Origin: Arbacia lixula | Lineage: Eukaryota > Echinodermata > Echinoidea > Arbacioida > Arbaciidae | NCBI GenBank assembly: GCA_963669155.1 | Contig: OZ022590.1 | Span: forward strand, 126,501 to 190,500 | DNA: 64,000 bases | Direction: 5' to 3' | Shown here: piece after piece, positions 36,583 to 47,425 of the stretch | Layout: each line of letters begins with the position of its first letter | Numbering within the stretch: position 1 is the first letter of the stretch | Notes under the pieces: generated by a model | The model's input: the letters and a program-made list of their open reading frames with translations, nothing else | Told to the model about the DNA's origin: nothing | The model's database searches: none | Program-made: the position numbers and the translations under genes

Positions 36583-36710
36583 CCAAAAAACTAGTTCTAC
36601 ACTTTGTGTGTTGAACAAACAGCGGTCATCACAGCTGGTACTCTCATTGGGAGTTCCCAACACTAGCCCGTTAGATATTGTCGGGTCAGTGAATCTCTCG
36701 GAGATGTTGT
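36583..36710. mobile_element. Family A terminal fragment
   Basis: It matches the left end of the element at 5040-5165: agttctacactttg, gaacaaacagcggtcatc, ctctcattgggag, cactagcccg and gatattgtcgg..cagtg. No opposite end was found nearby. Confidence 0.7.
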
Positions 36711-36924
36711 TTAGAACCAGAAACTTGCTCAACAATGAATGTGACGACACCGCTACGGTACTTTGTCTGTGCTTTATCGGATTGTTCTTTATATCTTAAG
36801 GGGAATTAAACCCTGATATCAAGTTGCATACAAATAGAATTAACAATCGGATTATTATTACTTATTGCCAGGGTTTCATTATCCTTGAACCAAATTGCCT
36901 GTCTGATCATGCTGATCTTCTCTC

Positions 36925-37040
36925 GTGTGTGCTCACAATGGTTTAACGGTCTGTTATTAATTGTGCTATTATACATCGTTTCCCGTGTTGTGCTCATAAT
37001 GTTAAACGGTCTATTATTACTTGTGCTATTATTCATATGA
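36925..37040. repeat. Two tandem 61-bp copies
   Basis: gtgctcacaatgg starts near 36929 and gtgctcataatg near 36990. Each is followed by aacggtct.ttatta and ttgtgctattat. Confidence 0.85.
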
Positions 37041-38394
37041 TTTGTCCGGTTTGATGTATATTGCTTGATTCAAGCCAAATTGTAATGCGTTTGTTAGTTT
37101 TCGGAACGTTTAGAGTATCAATTTGTGATTGTGTATTTCCATTGTACTTAGTTGGATTCATATCGAAATTCACATCGAAATGCATGTTAACTTTTATCAA
37201 TACATATCAGTCTGAACATCACAAATTTTGTAACTGTTCAATGCAGACATTGTACATATATATCATATACATGTATTTTAAGATTATGTCTCTTTCTTTT
37301 CTCAGTATAAATGCTAAGTTCCGTCTTCATAATACCACCCGGTCGTGATTCTTGTGATATCATCACATGTAGAAAAATGTGCACAGTAGATCTATTACAA
37401 TGACTACCCGCATATGCACATAATAGCATCACATGCCTTCCATGTCTTCACTCAACACTACCTAATAACCTTTTAAATGGGAGTAATTGTTGGCAAAGCT
37501 GTGTCACGAATGTCAAAGCTATGCCAAGAAACGTGATGCTATTTTAAGCATTTGCAGTTAGTCATTGCAATGAACGGTTATGCGCATCTGTATGTACTTT
37601 TCAACTTATTTCCACCTTATTGTCATAACAATAATCATGATTTGTATGTTTTTTGGTAGGCGGGCTGAACAATGATGAAAAAAATATAGAATGACTTCTG
37701 ACAGAGTGATAATATGAATAATGATTGCATGGCGCAAGTGTTTTCACAGAGAACTATTAACACAAACAAGTAAATTTGAGCCAGTTTTGAAAGGGAATGA
37801 TTATATCTTGTGATTGTATCACATGTTTTACACACAAACATCGCCTTTAACCAATATCAATTGCAATGCACTTTACCTTGTACAGTTGAATATTAAACGT
37901 CATATCTTGCATGTAATGACGAGACTGAACGATTTCCAGTAAACAAGAAAAGATGTTACCCAAGCATTTTGAGGACGTGTCATAGTTTGTGATTATGTCA
38001 CTCTTGTCATTACACGCTCACAATCAAACAATGTTTTTGTACAATATTGATTTTAATGCACCGTACCAAATATTATAATACACACATCTATGTACACAAG
38101 TTTCAAACTGAAATATATCATGTGAGTAACAGACTATACCTGAAAATAGTTGCAATATCATCACCATAACGTAAGTGCCTCTTTGTACTGTATTATGTGT
38201 ATACATATACATCGGTTAATAAGCAGTTACCGTGGTTACCATTCTGAACATGCTGAGTATAAGTCAAGATTATGTCTTTTCTTCGTGCCGTCTTCATTTA
38301 TGTTTTGTGCTGTAATCATTCTGTAATTTTATGTGTCTGAAATAAATAATGTAAGATTTAACTGATTGTTGTGATAGAGTACTTTTTATGAAAA

Positions 38395-39110
38395 TATTGT
38401 CGGGGGCTGTCTTGGCACTGACCGTGATAACGTGGTGGCGGTGGTGGTGGTGATGGTGATAGTGGTGGAGGCGGTGGTGGTGGTGGTGATGGTGATGGTG
38501 GTGGTGGAGGCGGTGGAGGTGGTGGTGATAGTGATGGTGGTGGTGGTGATGGTGGTGGAGGTGGTGGTGGTGGTGATGGTGGAGGCGGTGGTGGTGGTGG
38601 TGATGGTGATGGTGGTGGTGGTGGTGGTGGTGGTGATGGTGGAGGCGGTGGTGGTGGTGGTGATGGTGATGGTGGTGGTGGAGGCGGTGGAGGTGGTGGT
38701 GATGGTGGTGGTGGTGGTGATGGTGGTGATGGTGGTGGTGGTGATGGTGGTGGAGGCGGTGGAGGTGGTGGTGATAGTGATGGTGGTGGTGGCGGTTGGA
38801 GGACGGAGGTGGTGGTGATGGTGGTGGTGGTGATGGTGGTGGAGGTGGTGGTGATGGTGGTGATGGTGGTGGAGGCGGTGGAGGTGGGGGTGATAGTGAT
38901 GGTGGTGGTGGTGATGGTGGTGGAGGTGGTGGTGGTGGTGGTGATGGTGGTGGAGGGGTGGAGGTGGTGGTGATAGTGATGGTGGTGGTGGCCGGTGATG
39001 GGGGACGGAGGTAGGTCAGAGATGCCAAGATCAGAAACCAGTGAGGAGTGAGATTTTGTGCATGGATCTTCGGTAGATTCGCCACTGAGCCAGTGAATGA
39101 CTCGGAATCA
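38395..39110. repeat. GTG/GAT triplet array with conserved flanks, copy 1
   Basis: A 560-bp array of GGT, GAT and GGA triplets (38430-38996) sits between flanks that also border the array at 43452-43650. Left flank: atattgtcgg, then gtgataacgt.gtggcggt. Right flank: agatgccaag.tcag, ttttgtgcatggatctt and ccagtgaatgactcggaat. The array and flanks thus form one dispersed unit. The poly-His/Pro and poly-Val/Gly frames are artefacts. Confidence 0.88.
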
Positions 39111-39399
39111 TACTTCCTTCACGGCGTCGCGTACGTGCGTGTCGCCTGTATACCTTCATTGGTCAACCACGTACGGCCTCTGGGTGGAGCCATTTCTTCA
39201 CGCAGCTGGTCAGCACTTTGCCCATTTGATGATCGTACGGCCGAATCAGTTGAGAATAATGTTTACGTTCATGCACTCGCTGCGCATGATGTTGTATACA
39301 ATGGTACTGAACTGCATGTCCACTGACCATGACAGTGCAGTGGTACACTGCACTGTACACGTGGGGTTAGGGCCAGGCTCAAAGAGTACCGAAGTCGTG

Positions 39400-41490
39400 T
39401 CGTCATACGAGCATGTTTTCAAGACAACTGGGGGGGGGGGGGGCGGGTATTCCGAAAATCCACAGATATATAAAAAAAAAAAAATGTATCTCCTCTTAGA
39501 TAAAATGTCCTTAAAATATTTTATCTTTGGTATTCCGAAATTTATTTTCGGAAGATTTTAACCAATATTAATGAGCGCATGCCCTGCGCTCCTATCCCAG
39601 AGGCAGCCAGTAATACACGTCCTTTCATGTCTTTTGCATACATTAACACCATTAAGCTGATGGTGTGATGTCATGAAACTGAAAGGGACATTGCGCATCA
39701 ATGTCTATCAGCGCGCCTTGTTGCATTTGATGCGCTTATATGCTGAAGCAGCTGAGCTGAACCAAGCAAGAAGGGCAATGTGCAGTCTTTTGTCGAAAAC
39801 ATACAAATTTCATTTATTTCATACCATTTGACATTCTCTTGGAGTTATTTGATCAGCCTGTTTTACAAATTTTGCTTTATGGAAGCGAAATATGGGGATT
39901 TGGTATAGGCCTATTAAATGATCTTGAAACATTCTACTTGCAAGTTTGTTAGCAAATTGAATGTTATAAGAAATACTGCAAATTGTATGATTTTTGGTGA
40001 ACTCGGAAGACATAAGTTAGAAAAATATGTTGGAGGCAGAATGATAAATTTTTGGTGTAGTCTTGTCCACAGTGGACGAGGTAAACTGTCTGCCAAAGTA
40101 TACTCGATATTAAGAGTACTGCATGATCAAAAAATATACCAATCTCCTTAGATAAAGAAGATGAAAGTGACACTTGACAACCTCGGTATATGCAATTTGT
40201 GGGACACATGCGAGTCTACTAGTCGTGAACAGGTTAAGAGTTCTGTAGAACGTCGTGTTTTTAGATATACACTCCCAGTGTTTGTCGTCTACCATATTTG
40301 AAAATTCTCATGCGAAAACTTATCGAATATGTAAACAGTCCTTGCATTTTTGAGAAATACTTGATTGACCTCACCAAAAGACAGAGAATAATATTATGTA
40401 GATTCAGATGTTCCAATCACCACTTACCGATTGTCTCTGAGAGAGAATATGAGGTTATGTAAACTTTGCACTCTTCAATCATTCGGGACGAATTTCATTA
40501 TCTATTTGATCGCCCTTTTTTGCAGACGAAAGAAAGTGATTACTTAGCAGATATTTTAACAAAAGAACAAAATACACATAAAATGGAGCAGCTTCTTCTT
40601 TCTTCCATTTGTAAAGTGCGCCTAGATCTCGTAAAATTTTGTAAAAAGATAATGAATCGATTGAAATAACTGTACATTTTACTAAAGCTAATTTGTGTGT
40701 TTCAATAACAATGTTTGATTATACCTGTGTGTTGTTATTGTTTTTCGTTTGTTTGTTTGTTTAACTCATATTCAAAAAATTCTTTCAAGGTCGCAAATAA
40801 CTTAACATATGCCGATATTTCTTTTTTCGTCTTTTCTTTTTCTTTTCTTCTCTTTTTATTACATATTTAGACTTCTTTTAAAAGTTAGTTTGACACTCTC
40901 TACTCAATATAATTCTTTATTACGCTTTATGCAATGAGCTTACAATCACTCTCTTGTTAATCACTCTCTGCAAGCGTAAAATTTATCAGCATTGATATCA
41001 TGATTTCTTTTCTGTATATATGTTTGGTAAATATTGTAAATAATACAGATCAATATCATTGTAAAACGGACATGATTATCCCCAGTACCAGTTTTATCTT
41101 TTATCCTAACTTTTGTCCTAAGTGCGTGTCAGAATACCGATTTAGCTCATTTGCATAAAACATGCTCAGTTACATAAAAAAAATAATATCTACCTCATTT
41201 GAATACAATTTTTATCTTTTATCCTAAGTTGGCTTTTCGGAATACCAAAAGACGAATCTTTTCATAAGTCCCTGAGATACAATAATTCTTTTATTAAGTT
41301 CGTTTTCGGAATATCACCCCCCCCCCCCCCCCCCGGTTCTAAACAAAATCTCTTTACCGGTCCGATATAGTCTAGCGGACCAGTGTCGAGCACTCCCAAG
41401 TAGAGTTCCGGCTGTGATCACAGCTCTTTGCTCTACCTGCATCGTGTAGAACCAGTTGTCTTTGACAATAATGCTCAAATGACGTCACAC
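39400..41490. mobile_element. Family A element split by a second inverted-repeat element
   Basis: The left edge (39400-39431, gagcatgttttcaagacaac) and right edge (41336-41490, full-length end with gtagaaccagttgtctttg) match family A ends. Between them, G/C runs and the inverted phrase tattccgaaaa at 39449-39459 and 41303-41317 mark a second element with arms of about 100 bp (shared tgtatctc and a second tattccgaaa near 39530 and 41241). A LINE remnant lies inside the second element. Confidence 0.65.
39826..40669 (+). mobile_element. LINE 3' remnant (reverse transcriptase C-terminal region)
   Basis: Pieces in several frames read LLYGSEIWGFG, then NCMIFGELGRHKLEKYVGGR and MINFWCSLV, and later LCRFRCSNHHLPI, RDEFHYLF and the last frame ending at 40669. 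These are the order and wording of the C-terminal region after the reverse transcriptase palm in animal LINEs. Several stops and frame changes separate them, and the palm is absent. Confidence 0.8.
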
Positions 41491-42023
41491 ATCGGTACTC
41501 GGTATTTATCAACATGTATCGTGACGTGATGAAACCGTCAGAACGTGTAATTAGCTTTACATGTACAATCCATTTAACATATCCATATGAGCATTATTGC
41601 CAGGAAAAGTGACATTCTTAACCAGCGTATACTTGTAGCAATATTCCAATGTAATCAAACAAGATTTGATGACATGAATATGCTAGTTGCATAAACATAA
41701 GTATACATAGTATATATCGTAACCTGAATCGCTGTTAGAATGCAGACATGAGTGAAACTCGTGCAAACTTGATCGCACCATTTCAGTACCATCCATTGAA
41801 AGTCTCATGCATGTTACCATGGTTACAACACAATGTATCGCCCATGACACTAAGTGACTTAACCCTCTCAGTAGTCTCAGTACCTTTCATTATAAATACG
41901 TCCATGTCCATTACAACATAGAGTACTGCCCATGGGCAGCTGCAAAGCACCCGCTGTAAATTCAGTGACAATAATCAATGGGTCAACTTGGGCAAAATCA
42001 TGGTTGTTACCATGACAACTAGT

Positions 42024-43911
42024 CTACAGCAGCTTGGGTGAGACAACGCGTCGGGAATCGAACTTTGTTTTCCAAACCACCACAACGATTACGATGATAA
42101 TGATGGTGATGATGACAACGATGACGACGATGATGATATTGTTTCGGTTTTTCCTCCAACGATACCTCCACAGTAAGCCTCTCCCAGTTTGCTTGAATTC
42201 TTGCGCCTGTGTGAAAAGAAGACGAGAATGAGTCAATGATAGCGTGACTGCCACACCTTGGGGCATTTCTGATCCAAACACTGCAGGAAACAAGTCTGGC
42301 GGAAATAGCCTACTCAGTCTTTAGCCCTTCCCCGGGTCGAGAGGGACCAGAATAAGAAGTCTGGCTGAAGTAGCCTACTCAGGCTTTAGCCCTTCCCCGG
42401 GTCGAGACGGACCAGAATAAGACGTCTGGGGGAAATAGCCTACTCAGTCTCCAGCCCTTCCCCGGGTCGAGAGGGACCAGGAGAAGAGGAGAATGAGAAT
42501 TGTCATGCTAGACCGAATAAATACTTTTCGTTTGGATTCAAACTCTGCAAGAAGCAGGTCTGGCTGAAATAGCCTACTCAGCCCCCAGCCCTTCCCCGGG
42601 AGGGACGGACCAGGAGAAGAGGAGAATGAGAATTGTCATACTAGACCGAATAAATACTGTCGTCTGGATTAGATGTGTTAAACAACCTGAAAGCATGGCT
42701 AGTTAAAATGAGCAGCAGTATAATGCCAAAAATGTCAAGGAAGAGAAGAAGTCGACCTATTGGAGGGAAGACGTTTTAGGACAAGATAGTATTACGTCCC
42801 ATTACATTACGGTCTGTATAGTAAATGTAGGAGCCCAAGGAAGAACAGCAGTATTTCATTAATACAGCTGAATTTGGGCTATCCTCCGTTTCTGATACTG
42901 TACATATGCTTCTTAACTTGTATACATTGTATGTATTTTTATTTTGATTCGGAAATAAATACAAACAAACGGTTGTTTGTATTGATGCTCCATCGCTATT
43001 GTCCATACTAGGCCTACTAGTAATGCTTTCTAAGAAGTAGTTGATTAAAAAAAGGGGCAGAGAATGGAAAGAAGCAGATTAATGAACTTTCAGAAAAAAA
43101 AATATCAAAAGTACATTACAAATTTGGTAAACTTCTGGGAGGAGGCACGGTTAGTTCCAGGCGCTAGTGGGGTATTGCGCTGACGGGGGAAATCATTACG
43201 CACTGAGGCCGTAATCAAAGGCTAATCTCTCTCTGTCTCTGCCTCTTTCCCTTTTGTAAAAGTAGCATTTCGATTTTGCAAGCTACTCTGTTGAGTTGTG
43301 TGACTATCAACGTTTGGAGAAGAAAACATATCTGAAATGATTTCCACAGAATCTAAGAACTTTATAGTGGAATCATTTTCGCAATACTCTGTTTTCAGTA
43401 GCAGCGATTAAAAGACGATATTGTCGGTATGGTTGGGAATTGTCTTCGCAGCGACGGTGATAACGTCGTGGCGGTGATGGTGATGGTGGTAGTGGTGGTG
43501 GTGGTGATGAGGGTGGTGATGGTGGTGGTGGTGATGGTGGTGGTGGTAGTAGGAGTGATGTTGGTGGTGGTGATAGTGATGGTGGTGATGGTAGTGATGG
43601 TGAGGGTGGTGGTGGTAGTGGTGGTGTCGATGATGGTGGTGTTGGTGTAGTTTGAAACACATACTCTTGTCATTGATTCAGTCAATATGCCACAGGCACG
43701 AATAAAGTTTTTGCCTAGAGGAGGGGGAGGGGGGGGGGGGGGGGAGCGGGTCAAAGATGCCAAGGTCAGAGACCAGCTAGGATTGAAAATTTTGTGCATG
43801 GATCTTTGGTAGATCCCCCATGCACTGATCCAGTGAATGACTCGGAATTAAAGTTCTGATTAATTATGCGGAGACTAGCTCTTTTCATATTTCTTTATCT
43901 CTGTCTCTCTT

Positions 43912-43951
<40 letters not shown>

Positions 43952-44896
43952 TTCTTCTAGGTGCCTTTAACAGTTTTGACAATTCAAAGTATTATTTCGA
44001 ATTTGCAAGCTATATACTGTTGAGTTGTTTGACTATCACGGTATGGAGAACACAACATATTTGAAATGATTTCCACAGAATCTAGGAATTGTAAACTAAC
44101 TTATAGTGGAATCATGTTGGCAATGCACAGTTTTCAAATAGATTAGTACTATCAGTGATTAATGGGCAGCTTAGTGTCCGATGATCCAAATAAATACCGA
44201 TAAACCGAAACGATTAAAAAAAGAAGTTATTAATGATTGAAAAGTATTAGTACTATCACTTAATATAGTTTATCAACCTTCATTTGTTCATAATGCTCAT
44301 TTCATGGGTAAGTCCATTGTTGTTCCTCAATGACATGCACGAACTTTTCATTGTAAGATCTGTTAAAAAAAATTAAAGACGTTTGGCGATCTGTTCCTCT
44401 GATGTTTGCGAATCAATTTGTCCCCATGGTTTTCATGGTTTATTTTTTTTTAGAAAAACTTAAGACAAATTATAACAAATCGTGAATTAAACAATTATTT
44501 CCTCTTCGTATGATTTTCCTTCAACTGTCTCTTCCCAACCTGTTTATTTAATTTTTTTCTGTTATTCAACAAAACTTTAACTAGGTTTACAGTAATGTTT
44601 CTTCAACGACTTGCAAAAAAAACCCGCAGGTGTCGCGAGTTCAACTCTTTATGACCTAGGGAAACCCCTACTCTGTTTTGTACCAAAATGCACCAATGTC
44701 ACAAACTTAAGCTTACCGAGTCGAGCACCTTCTCCGCAACGACCTCCAAATCTTCAATCTTGGTTTCCCTACTTTGAATCAGTGCCACGTTGGTTCGGAC
44801 GATCTCGACCACAGCTTCGACCTCGCTTTCGAGCTGTAAGACTCTCCTGTCCCTGTTACTGTTAACTTCGACTTGCAAGGACTTTGGTTCCTCCAT
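42024..44896 (-). CDS. VAMP/synaptobrevin-type R-SNARE
   Basis: Two phase-0 exons, 44717-44896 and 42024-42206, give 120 residues. R-SNAREs on vesicles pair with Q-SNAREs to drive membrane fusion. Residues 18-77 form the SNARE motif: VLQLESEVEAVVEIVRTNVA, then IQSRETKIEDLE with Arg43 at the ionic zero layer, then EFKQTGRGLLWRYRW. A single anchor (84-104) contains only Ile, Val and one Thr, followed by 16 residues. There is no longin domain. Length and the leading SNARE sequence suggest the VAMP5/VAMP8 group, but I cannot assign a subtype. The start is the first Met in exon 1, 14 residues before the heptads. The junction (CTCGACTCG|GTAAGC to CACAG|GCGCAA) is canonical. The intron holds triplet arrays and tandem repeats. 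The gene is convergent with CDC20. Confidence 0.88.
42291..42665. repeat. 64-65 bp tandem repeat in the R-SNARE intron
   Basis: Three adjacent units start at gtctggc/g near 42294, 42359 and 42423. Each contains tagcctactcag and agcccttccccggg. A fourth copy begins near 42558. The spacer gagaatgagaattgtcat.ct plus agaccgaataaatac follows copies three and four, so a larger block was duplicated after the small one. The array starts about 85 bp upstream of exon 2. Confidence 0.88.
43215..44150. repeat. Direct duplication of about 190-240 bp flanking a GTG array
   Basis: Sequence at 43215-43405 recurs at about 43905-44150 in the same orientation. Shared blocks are a CT run, tttgcaagcta, ctgttgagttg, ttgactatca, gaaatgatttccacagaatc and tatagtggaatcat. 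The second copy of the GTG element (43418-43860) sits between the two, inside the R-SNARE intron. Confidence 0.82.
43418..43860. repeat. GTG/GAT triplet array with conserved flanks, copy 2
   Basis: It shares both flanks with 38395-39110 (atattgtcgg and gtgataacgt on the left; tgccaag.tcag and ccagtgaatgactcggaat on the right). The triplet core is shorter (43452-43650), and a G-run at 43718-43745 lies before the right flank. Confidence 0.85.
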
Positions 44897-46735
44897 TTTT
44901 TGTTCACGAGGTTTGTAGCTGTGGACCTAATTTGGAATAAAAGTTGTAAAAAGTTTCATAACTCATAATTCATTCAACTCATTCTTTCACCCTCATGCAC
45001 TGCCTAGTTTGCATCCTTCACATCAGGAATTTTCCAAGATATACATTCATGTTGAGTTAAGCTTTGTATTTTATTTTTAAAAAAGGCTTAGAATATGTCC
45101 CAAATGTATGAATTAATGTTCAAGTATGTAAAGAAAGAGACGATGTATGTTTCAATGTTCAGTCGTGTCAAAAATGTAGTCTGAAGGAAATTATTTTTTT
45201 TTCAAAACTATGAAATATGAAATACCTGCAGATGTGAAAATTATGAGAATGTTCGAGGATTATAATCTATAATTAGACGAAAGGAAAAGCAATTCTGAGA
45301 ATTTAGGAGGGACAACTGCGTCAACCTTTTGACAAGAATCTCAGCACAGAATAAGATATGTAACCTTCCCTTTAACCCAAAGCCATTGTACCCGTATATT
45401 TACATGATTTACATGAGGCGAGGGAGGTGAAAGAGGGCAGACAGTCAGAGAACTGGTGAGAGCAGGCCCGGCGGGAAGAGATAGATATGGGGGGAGAGAT
45501 CGAGGATGTGTGTGCATGCATCATGTATGGAGGGGGGGGGGGGGGGGGGGGGTCTCGATCACTTGTGAAAAGATGTTTTCATTTCCCTTTCAAGGCGTGC
45601 TGTTTTTTAGTACCCCCCCCCCCCCCAATCGCAAACCACTCTCTCTCATTCCCGCCCCCTCTCTCTCTCTCTTTCTCTCTCTCTCTGTCTCGCATAATGT
45701 CGATTCTGCCCACCCCTATCTTACGCCCTTACTGCCCACTCGACCCCTCTCTCCATTTCTCTGTTTGTGTCTGTCTGTCACTCTCTCTCTCTGCCTGTCT
45801 CTCTCTCTCTCTCCCTTAGAAGCTCAACACGTCTCTCCAGTAAATAAAAAACTAATGCACATACCTTTATGTAGAGTCGCAACGCTCCCCTCTTCCAAGG
45901 TATCCTATAACATGGCGCGTGACTTGATAGGTATTTGACTAATTGTTATCACATTCATGTTGAACGCTTAGAAGAGATTGCACTGAAATCGCTGTTTATA
46001 CTGATACTCGATCCAGCTCCTTTGAACCATGTCCCACACTACGAATGGAAACCACCGTCCGCGTAGAAGCGTGTGCGTCTAGTATGAAACTGAAGTTGTA
46101 TATGAGATGGAACGTACTCTGGTGTATGAAGATTTTGTACTTTCACTTCCTCACAACAGGCTTCATTCTTGGTTCGTGGGAAAATCCCACCTTCTATAAA
46201 TACCCGACTTCATCGAGGGCGGTGGGGAACGATGAGGAAACGCAATCTATAGCTCAGCCTCATTCACGGACGTAGTAGGTAATATATGACTATCTGACGT
46301 AAGACAGTTACTTGTTAGTACCACTACGAAAAAACTCATATAAAGATACTCTGCAAAACTATTCATATTTTATGAACTATAAAGCAGAAATCATATATGA
46401 TTCATGTAAGTATGCGGAATATATACATGTGTGTAGAAACACACAGGAGAACCAAGCCTTAAGGCGAGAATAATAATGTACAGCAGCTATGCGAGGTATG
46501 TGCAGTGGGTATGCGATGGTCACGCCAGGATGGTCACGTGACTGTTCGGCATGCAATACGGGTGAAAGAAAGCTGGCGTTTATCGAGATGGGTCGAATAA
46601 ATTATTATTTTTCTATCTTTTCCGTCTTCCTTTTTGGCCCTGAAGAGATGCCTCCGTAGTCACTAAATCTTTATCAATGATCCGACGAACACCAAATTTA
46701 CACATATTATAGCCTGAGGACTCTTCTACATGGAA

Positions 46736-46825
46736 CTATTGTTCAACATAATCACCATGTCTTTCGATGCATTTACGCCACCGTTGAACCCGAGCATCAA
46801 ATCCGGCTTGGAAATATTCTGGAGC
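46736..46825 (-). mobile_element. mariner transposase C-terminal remnant
   Basis: The minus strand reads APEYFQAGFDARVQRW, then KCIERHGDYVEQ and a stop, the C-terminal signature of mariner-type (Tc1/mariner) transposases. The catalytic core is missing. Probable 3' non-coding sequence of the element continues to about 46600. Confidence 0.78.
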
Positions 46826-46986
46826 ATAATTTTAGCCACTAAACATAACCTTCCCTATTCCATAACTTAGCAACTGATTTGACTTCAACCAGATCTTCAA
46901 ATCTCTAGAAAGTTTATCATAATAATTTATTTGCATCTATTTTTCGGATTGAGTGGTTGCTGATTTAACAACGGATCTGAAGCTTA

Positions 46987-47165
46987 CAGCAAAGAGCAGT
47001 CATGGAATTTCTGACGAAAGAGGGTTGCACACCGATGGAAATTCATGGACGGCTTAACACTGTGTGGAGACGCTGTGGTGGACATCAAGAACGTTCGTCG
47101 TTGGGTGAAGAAATGCAAAGAAGGGGAGACTGATATTTCAGACAAATCCAGATGTGAAAGCAATG
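46987..47165 (+). mobile_element. mariner transposase N-terminal remnant
   Basis: The plus strand reads QQRAVMEFLTKEG followed by TPMEIHGRLNTV. After one frame change it continues DAVVDIKNVRRWVKKCKEGE and TDISDKSR. This is the paired helix-turn-helix DNA-binding region of mariner transposases (normally ...GDDAVDISTVRRWVKK...). Confidence 0.8.
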
Positions 47166-47167
47166 CC

Positions 47168-47262
47168 TGGGTTTGTCTGAAATATCAGTCTCCCTTTCTT
47201 TGAATTTCTTTACCCAACGCCGAACGTTGCTCACCACAGCGTCTCCATACGAACACGAGCTA
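47168..47262 (-). mobile_element. Second mariner N-terminal remnant, inverted
   Basis: The minus strand reads YGDAVVSNVRRWVKKFKERE then TDISDKP, a diverged copy of the end of the preceding piece. The two pieces meet tail to tail at about 47166, forming an imperfect palindrome. Confidence 0.78.
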
Positions 47263-47319
47263 TATCGCTCTCGCTCTCTTCCAAGCTCTGTTTATGCATG
47301 TACCTGTCTATCTGCCTCT

Positions 47320-47326
47320 GCCTCTG

Positions 47327-47370
<44 letters not shown>

Positions 47371-47425
47371 CTCCCCCTCTCTCTATCTCGCCCCCCCCCC
47401 TCCCCCCTCCCCCCCTCTCTCTCTC
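47320..47425. repeat. CT microsatellite with C-run
   Basis: A CT array followed by ccccccccctcccccctccccccc and another CT stretch, adjacent to the mariner pieces. Confidence 0.92.

Larger units (their letters stand above)
35793..42023. other. Intergenic region between CDC20 and the R-SNARE gene
   Basis: The 3' flanks of two convergent genes plus repeats. No additional exon recognised. It holds a GT microsatellite (36037-36108), a family A end (36583-36710), AT-rich sequence with a 61-bp tandem duplication (36925-37040), the GTG-rich element (38395-39110) and the nested element complex (39400-41490). A frame at 39097-39561 has coding-like composition near 39160-39330 but no family I know. 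Confidence 0.6.

Noticed and set aside
36806-38380. Possible gene in the AT-rich region after CDC20
   Set aside because: Only short frames with skewed AT composition and partly duplicated sequence; no splice-linked domain.
38294-39085. Long His/Pro-rich or Val/Gly-rich frames
   Set aside because: They follow only from GTG/GAT triplet repetition and have no splice context or non-repetitive domain.
39097-39561. Frame with coding-like composition near the GTG array
   Set aside because: Looks less repetitive than its surroundings, but both strands and two frames are open and none gives a known domain. It ends in a G-run of a mobile element.
46045-46275. 76-codon frame starting with METTVRVEACAS
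   Set aside because: No family resemblance and AT-rich surroundings; most likely chance.
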